Source: Icerya purchasi
Taxonomy: Eukaryota > Arthropoda > Insecta > Hemiptera > Monophlebidae
Assembly (NCBI GenBank): GCA_039619475.1
Contig: CM077115.1
Location: forward strand, 40,734,944-40,798,943
Length of the DNA: 64,000 bases
Direction: 5' to 3'
Below, in pieces: positions 51,093 to 60,203 of this stretch (position 1 is the first letter of the stretch; the number at the start of each line of letters is the position of its first letter). The notes beneath the pieces are model-generated. The model did no database searches. It saw only the letters and a list, made by a program, of their open reading frames with translations, and was not told the DNA's origin. A program made the translations under genes and the position numbers.

Positions 51093-54000
51093 TAGGTAGA
51101 TATATAGTAGTCACGATGGTCTCATTACTAGAACGTACGGCTTCCGGAAGTAGTGAGTTTGATCCCGGGCGACGATAGAAATTACAAAAATTAAATTAAA
51201 TAATCGCTAATAATCACGCGGAAGGCAACGACAACCACCACGTATGGCACCATATGGGCGCTAGTTAGTATACAGCAGACACATACGGGACTACATCTGT
51301 GACGCGATAGATATCAAGCAATTACAATCATTTCCAAGTGTAGTCTTGCGTTACAGCCAAAAAGTACAAATAGGTAGTTACACGACGCTAGGAATCGAGC
51401 AATACGACCGAAAAGAGATAATGTATAGTGAAAATTGGTTATAGTGACAAACCGATTATACAGAAGAATATTGATGGAACCGGCAGAATTACATAAAACT
51501 ACTGGCCAATCTGCGCTAGTTACGACAGCGGATGTAGCAGGAAACTGGTTATTACAAGCAAAATTTGAATAAGTAGATAAAAAAAAATGTGCGTCAGTCA
51601 AAAACTACCAGCGGCGTCAGAAATGAAACTTATCGTGGAATGCAATAAATTCTTTAATGAGAAAACAAAAATAAATTCAAAAGTATTTATTTCGTGAACT
51701 GTTTATGAAAAAGTAAAATTATTTCTATAAAAGTGATTTTCATTTCACTAATTTTCAGTACGCTTTTGAAAGATAGAAAGAAATCCTTGAAAATCAATTA
51801 GTTATAATAAATTTAATATTAACACGCATTGACTAGGTTGCCTTACCGCATAAAGTAATCGGAATATAAATCTGAACTGTCATAAATTTATAATATGTAG
51901 AATTAAGTTGGCACGAAATACAAACATGAAGAAACAATCGAGTAATTATAAAAGGAATACCGTAACCCGAATGAATTTGCGTTATTGGTTTAAATTAAAC
52001 AAACGAAAAGAAAGAGACAAAGCAGAAACAAAAACAGAAATTGAGCGACTATTCTCGGCGTCTTCTCTTTATGCGGATCTTCGTATACTTAGTCTGTCTC
52101 TCTAGCTCTACGTTCGAGTAGCGGGCATTAGAAAAGGACAAGTATAGTTTAACAGATTTTGTTAGTTTGACGAGATTACTCTCTATCTCAAAACTCGTAG
52201 TATCGCATAAGATGTTTCACTTCAAAAATTATTGCTTATAATAACTTGTGGCTCAACATTTAGCTTCGGAAGGTTTTGAAGATGAACAAAAAAAAAAAAA
52301 AAATGAAAAAATATAATTTATATAAGCAAAAAAAAATGAAAAAATATAATTTATATAAGCAAAAAAAACTTTACTGATATATTCATTACTCTCCTTATAT
52401 TGTTAGCGTGACAATAAAGAAAATCAATATTACAAAAAATATTAGAAAAATGACAATTTTATTCATCTCGTTATATTAAAAGATCAAAAGTTACGTTCTT
52501 CAAAAGTAATAAAAAATTAAACTACACCGTTTTAACAAGTAATTTTTCCGCTTTTTTTTTTCTTGTTTTATACTCATTTAGGTTTAATTTTTACACCGTT
52601 GTTCGTATACAAAAGAAAAAATTTGGTTTGTGCCGTTTAAATTTAACAAAAAATTATGTGCAACTATGATTATAAATGATTATTTGTTTAATCAGTCAAA
52701 GGTTATACCACAAAATTCCATGAAGGTTTTATAACGGAATAATTTTTCAATAACAGTAAATTTTGAATATTAAAAAATTATATTTTATTTAATATCAACA
52801 ACGACCATCACCGGTTTAGGACGACAAAATTATTCACCCCTTCAACATCACTATAACAGATTTTCACTGTATTATATACATATGAAATGATTAATAAGTA
52901 AAATTTAAACCACATTATGAAAATCCCCTTAGCAGAACTAAGAATTAGTCAAGATTATAACAATGAATTGTAGCAAGTTATCGTCGGTGTACTAATCCAG
53001 TCAATAATTATTTCGTAGCTTCGAATAAGCATCTCACAACACGCATACAAAACTAAGTGCTTCATTACAATATTGAATCTTCAGCCTCAACCCTCCCGCT
53101 TATCATATTTAACTTGTACAGTATAAATTATTTCAATCTTTCTCATAGTCAACTTCTTAAAATATTGAATCTGATAAGCGCATCTAAAAACATCTCATCT
53201 CCACCACTTCGATTTTATTTTAAATTTACAATATTTTATCTTTTTTTTTGTTTTTGTTTTGCAAAAAACATTTTTGGGGGTATACATTATATTATATTTC
53301 TATTATTAATTTAACGATTAGTTTTTTAAAATATTCTGACTTTTCTCGTTCTTTTTTCTATTAATAAAACAATTCATTTTATCAACATTATAAACAAATT
53401 TTATTACTGACATAGAAAAACATCATTACGCTAACATAAAAGTACAACCGCTAAATATAGTTAAAAAATGTTGCTTTTAATATTACATGTTTTTTTTAAT
53501 AATTAACCGATCTACAACTTAAAGTACACTTCATTAAAACTTTAATATTAATTAATTCTCACAATTTTTTACTTAAATCGTTAAAATTAAAATTTAAAAA
53601 TAAAACACATTTTTCTTAAAATACATTACATAATAGGGATCGCCGAGTGCAATATAACTGCAATAGCACAACTGATAATTTCTGTATACACGCAACAATG
53701 AAACAAAAGAATTATCCTATTTTTAAAAATATGGTAAACAATAATTAAGTATAATTTACCATACACACGGGAACACGGATAAATAATAAATGATTTCCAA
53801 AATTTGAACGCACAAACATAACGAGGGCGTAAATAACTTTACGGAAATGGCAAATATTAAATTATTTTAATCAATTAAGTTTACTACACACATAAACTGC
53901 AAAACTATATCTTCATTATAATACAACATACACTGAAATATTTCAACAAATTTTTACACAAAGTTTATATTAGTATTAAAATTTGGTATTCCACTTTTTA

Positions 54001-57000
54001 AATAACTACTCCTTAAATCGCGCTAAGATTTTGAAATTGAATTAGTTAATTCCCTTTTTTATCAGTACTATTATTTCATAGGTTTTTATCAAACACATAT
54101 GAGTACAATCTAAAATTTAAACAATCTTTTTTTCATTTAATAATTTAAGTAAAAAAGTAAATTAAGAACATTTTTAATAAACCCTAAACTGAAAACTTAC
54201 CTTGTATAAACACTTACAGAAATATTACAAAAATAAATGTGTAACTTACAAATCGACAGAAGAAATAGATGGCGGATCAGCAATAAATTCATAATCAGGC
54301 GGAGGGTCCTTTAATATAACAGGCTCTTGTTCTTGAGCTTCCGATTGCTTTAATAATTCTCGCTGTTTCTGAGATACGGCTGATTTCATCGGAGGTGGAG
54401 GAGCAATAACTATTGCATTTGCGGTTGCCGCTTCTTGAACTGATTCAAACAATAATGTTTGTGTAAATGTATTTAATTTTAAAAGTACAATAGAAAACCT
54501 AACTGTAATAATAATAGTATATAAATCGTACCTTTGCCTTCTTTAAATTCTTTAACTTTATGTTGGTAATACGCATTATATGGATCGCCGACATTTAAAA
54601 AGTTGAACTTTGGATTACCCAATTCATTCTGACGAATACGGGACTCAAATTCTGGTCCGTTTCTGGCAACGAAACTAGCAGTCTTATCAACAATATCTAA
54701 ATGTATTATTAAGGAAATATCGAACGTTACGTATACATATTAATAGGAAAACAATATATAAAATACGCGGGTAAACGCCTAAAACACTGTGACCAAGTTC
54801 ATTTTTAGCCGAAATTTTAGTTGGTTCATTTTTCCGGTTATTTAAGTTTATGTGTGAACGAATATAAATTATAAATAACAGGAAAGATGCCAAAACTACA
54901 GCTTCATGTAAAAAAAACAGTATAAATAGACGTTTATATACCGGTAAACACTTGTAGAACCTATTGAAAAATTTCACGGTTTTATATGTACCTTCCTATT
55001 TCATTTATCTTTCCCTTATGTTTGCGGACATAACGTATTTAAACAGCTTGCGTACAAGTCCGCAACACAGTGAGACATTTTCATGTTTTCCCGTAAAAGT
55101 AGGTTTTGTACAGCCATTCAGGCATCCGCCGACATTAAAACGTCGTTCGCTTCGCGGCCTCCGTCGATATGAGAATGTCGCCGTGTAACCTCTAAATGCC
55201 TTGTACATATTATATCGCAACATATTATTTCGAGATTGAACCTACCTACTGTACCTCTAAATGCTTTGTACATATTATATTTCAATGTATTTGCAAAAAT
55301 ATATATTTAACAACTACTACCGATGGTACAAGGTTCCTTATTTACATCATTATCGTTAGGGGTAGTAATAGTGAGCAATGGCCGATGGTGAGAAAAGACG
55401 ACACATAAGCTAACGTTTGTACGTTCGATACGTTTCGAGTAAAGATTCCGTCGATGCACGTCATATTTCGCATTGTCGAAAGGTCCACCGAATTATTCAT
55501 CTCATAACCGAACGTTTCACTCATGAATTGACGGAATCGCAATCCATCGTCCAAGCGGAAATCGATGTTGAAATCACCACAGACTATGATCGGTAAATCG
55601 TACAGCTTTATTTCATCGATAAAGAGAAACAGACCTTTCAGCTTGATCGAGTACGGTAGTAGATAACGCTCGAAGAAATTGATCTTATCGTTCAACGTTG
55701 TCCCGTTTGAGAGGTACGTCGCTACGAGTAACAGACGCTCTCCATCGATCGTCGTTTTGGATTTGCATATATCACCGACGTCCATCGATATCACGTTATA
55801 TTCTTCGAGACCATTTTTTTCCTGATTAATACGAATCAGCGGCCGACTGCGGCTCTTCAGAGCGTCCGAATCCAATTTCCTTTCGTAAATCGCTATACTA
55901 CCAGCCATCTTGCCGTTGTCGCGTTTGTGCCGATTTACGAGCGAGTAACTTTCAAGTTCAAATTTATCGCAATCGGCGTTTGATAACCACGTTTCAGAGA
56001 GTACGAGTAAACTGCACGAAGGTATAACAAAGTCACACGTTATATCGAGCGAGTGTGAGCGCAACGACTGCACGTTGAGTGAACATAGTGTGAGAGCATC
56101 GACAGTCCGAGTACGTGAACGATCCACAAAATCTCGACTGTGGGAAGCGTGCGTCCGCAAACGGTGACGCGTAAGACGTTCAAACTCAGTTCTAATGTCT
56201 TTCAACTGTTTTTCGCGTCCGTGGTCAAATCAGTGGCCCCCATTCCTACTCGTTAGGAACAACCCTTCGTACAAAGAACATCAAGACAGAGTGAAGTACA
56301 CGAGTTGCTGGTCGTGCGATTTTGAGTATTCGTATACCACCGCCGGGTATGTACTGCCTTGCGATTTGTGAATCGATATCCCGCTAGCAGGTGTGAGTGG
56401 AAATGTCGATCGTTTACAGGTAACCATCTTACTAGGAAGCGTCACCATTGACGAACGTAAGCCGATCGGCATCCAATGCTCGTAGATACACGGATACGCT
56501 ACACAGTGTCTATCCGAAATTCCGATCGTGGTAATTTACCGATTTTAACGTTGTCGAATTTTAGCCAAAGTCGAATTATCTTTTCGGTTTCGCGAGAGCG
56601 TTCGATGTACTGCAGCAGGCCTATCACGCCGTTCACGAGACCATCGGTGACATCGATATTTACTCGCACCATGTGCGGCTTGTCAATAAGGAGCTCGATC
56701 TTGTATGGTAGACCACCCGTCTCATCGAGCTTCATCTTGTGCACCTTGGTGCGAGCCGACGCGAGTTGGTCTCTCGTTCGCGCACCGGCGTACACGTCGT
56801 CCGCAATGTGCGTCTCGTAATAACACTTTTCATGGGAAAGAAACGGTGTACACGAGACTAAAGTTACATTTAATTTATAATTACTATGGTAATTGTTTTG
56901 TGCGCTCAGAAAATGTAAACAAGGAAATGACGTGTGAAATACACAGCCCTACGGTTTTCATAAAAATTCCGTTATAGAAAACACTTCTCCATTTTGTGAC

Positions 57001-58165
57001 GCTTTTCGAGTTTATGTGACAAAGTAAAGAGACATGAAAATATTAGTAATCAGTCGCATCCAAGTAATGACATGAAGTGTTCGTAACGATTTTCCGTGAC
57101 GGTCCATTTCGTGACGCTTATTTGGTAACGCTTTTCAAGTTTATGTGCCAAAGCAAAGACATAAAAATGTCAAAATGTTGCGAAAACAAATTTAAGTAGC
57201 ATACAGACTATTTTAAAGATAACGATAAAGTAAATAAATAAGTTGTAAAAATACAACATAGACACTATATTTTTGAATGATTTACGGGATCCAGTAGGTG
57301 TAATTAGGATCACTGAAAAATTCTTCGGATTGGATAAAGGAATCTGGACGAATAATACGGCGAATAATTGCAAGCAAGATTTCAAAGATTCGGTTAGGAA
57401 CAGGAGATAAAAAGAAATTACCGGATGAAACATCGCCAGACCCAAAAACTTATAATCCAGCCTCTTGTTGTGAAGAAGTAAATTTGCCTTTAATGAATTT
57501 CGCCACTTGTATTTGAACAATTTAATCCGTACCTTCTAAATGAGTCAAATGTTTCTCGAAATAACCCAACATAACTTCACAATAAAAGGAAGTCCAATCA
57601 GTAATTGTTGCTAGTATCCAGTAGTGATTTAATTTTTTCTAGGTAATACTTTATACAAGTTCGTGTCATGTGTAATTAAAATTAAATTATGAAGCGTGGA
57701 CACTAAAGGCTATGATAATAAACACGGTAAAAGCATTTGAAATGTGTTTGTCAAAATTACTTCTATAACGGACGGTTTTTTGTAATGTTCATTATACTCT
57801 CGGCTTAAGAATGATACAGTCATTAATAGACACGTATCAATTGTTTATATAATGTGTATAGGGAAGTGGATAAATCCAAATGCAAAGAATGCGGAAAGCT
57901 TTTCTTCAAAGTAGAAAATAAGTTTCGTCACTTACATGTAGTCCATAAACAGGAACCTCAATTTAAATCCCGTAATAATGTAAAAGTTCACTATTCTAGA
58001 TGTAATGCGATGTTTAGTGGTGATTATAATTTACAAAGACATACGAAAATAAAGCACATTAATTTTTAGTTACGTACCACATGAGCAAATGGAAAAGTGC
58101 TGGCTCTGTATATTACTAAATATATATTTATAAAATAGCACAGGCATCCTTACATTAGCTTACAC

Positions 58166-58208
<43 letters not shown>

Positions 58209-60169
58209 GATAGATAGATAAGTAAATATACTTATTCCCCTTACCGAAATTAAAGTTAATCTACTCCACCGGCTTTAAGTAAGACTTTAGGTGCCTATAA
58301 TTTTTTTATTTCAGTAAATAACCATACCTCGATGGCTCAAACCCGTTTACAAAACTTCTTATTAAACTGAAGTGATTTTAAATAAAGTTCTAAATTAATA
58401 ATAGTAGAAACCGTGTAATAAATCACTATACTACATGGTATTTTATTCTGATAATACAAAAACGAAAATGAGCAAAGTTAATTTAATTCAAAAATGTAAT
58501 ATTTTAATCAAATGCTGAAATTTTTACCAACAATATAGACCAATCGGAATAATCTACAGATAACAAGTTCAGTACAGAATGGTGTGCAAAAAAAAATGAA
58601 CTACAAAGATAAAAAAAAAACGCATTATTCTATTACGTAAGTAACTGAAATACTTAATATTTTTTTATATTTTATAACAAATCTCTTTTTTAACCATGCA
58701 TATTGCTCACTTTTAGAAAACACTAATTTTCAAACAAGACTTCTTTTAATATAAAATCTGGTTAATACCAAAAACATTTTGTTTCGTCATAACTAATTTT
58801 GACCTATTTAGTGTGTCTTACTTTTTTTATTTTTTCACCTTTTTCCTCCACAGCTTATCTGATATCACTTGTAAACATGTAATTACAAATTACAAATTAT
58901 GTACATGTATCCCGCGATGTCTTTTAATGAAACAAAAAAAGCGTTAATCTTTGGAAATACACAGTTACACTTCTTTTTTTTCGAGATTAGCTTAACAATA
59001 TTCTAGCTGAACAGAAAATTTATTAATTACATCTAAAACAATTTTTAATAGTTCACTAGGAGAGGCGAATTTTTCTAACTAGTAGTTTTGAACAGTTGAA
59101 TTCACGTACACACCAAAAAAAAAAGTACATCAGTAAAGACAATACACAATGCAAGAACTATGCAGTTTTCAAAAAAATACATACGAAAAGTATCACTTAA
59201 AAATTTGTTCTTATTCCAAACATGGCAAAAATTATATAAACCATTCTTCACCAAAATAAACAACTTAGGAATACTTATTACAAAATTTATCTTCTGCGAT
59301 TTTAAAGGTAATATTTTCTTATACTGAAATTTTTAATACCATTAATTTCTGTTACAAATGTTCTAAAAACTTTGTTTATATTTCAGTAAAATTGTACATT
59401 TAATGAAGTTTATTGTAATAGTTCAGATAGCGATAATTAGGCCAACAAATAAAATCTCACGGAGCTAAAGAATGAAAATGATACACGGCGGTAACAAATA
59501 TGCACGAAAATTGCACCCTCCATTATTGACGTGGATGCAACATAATTTTAACGGACTTTTTAATTAAACAATTAAACACGGTGTTTTAAAACTTAGAAGT
59601 AAAATTTAACTTAAATTATCAATTAAATTTTGATGCATACTTTTAAAATTACAGCTAAAATTTTTACAGTAAGAAACAATATTTTCAAAGGGAAAAGAAA
59701 TTTATCGCGTTTTAAAATTTATAATTACAATTTAACCATTAAATTATAATTCTACAATTTTCAAATTTTGTCAACACTTATCTGTACATTAACGAACTTG
59801 AACTTAAAAGTAACAACGTTCTACTTATTAAATATAAACTGTAGTAGAACTAAAAGAATAGTGGGCAGTGTTCTGAGATTTTACGTGAAACAGACTTCAT
59901 ATCTAAAATTTCTTTATAGTTTTTTTTTTTTTTAATTTTATAAATTAAACAGACTATACGCAACAGTTCTTGTTTAATAACTTATACCTCTGCCACGTTC
60001 AAATTATTTTAATTTAAACAATATTCTCAACGAATACAATATTCCTATAATTCTAGAAAATTAGGCTAATACATTATGCTGTTATGTAACAAGTTTAAAA
60101 TGGAAAATAACTATATTAATGAATTTTTTAATGAACCGAAATTAACTTGTAATCTACCACAGTGTACGG

Positions 60170-60203
<34 letters not shown>

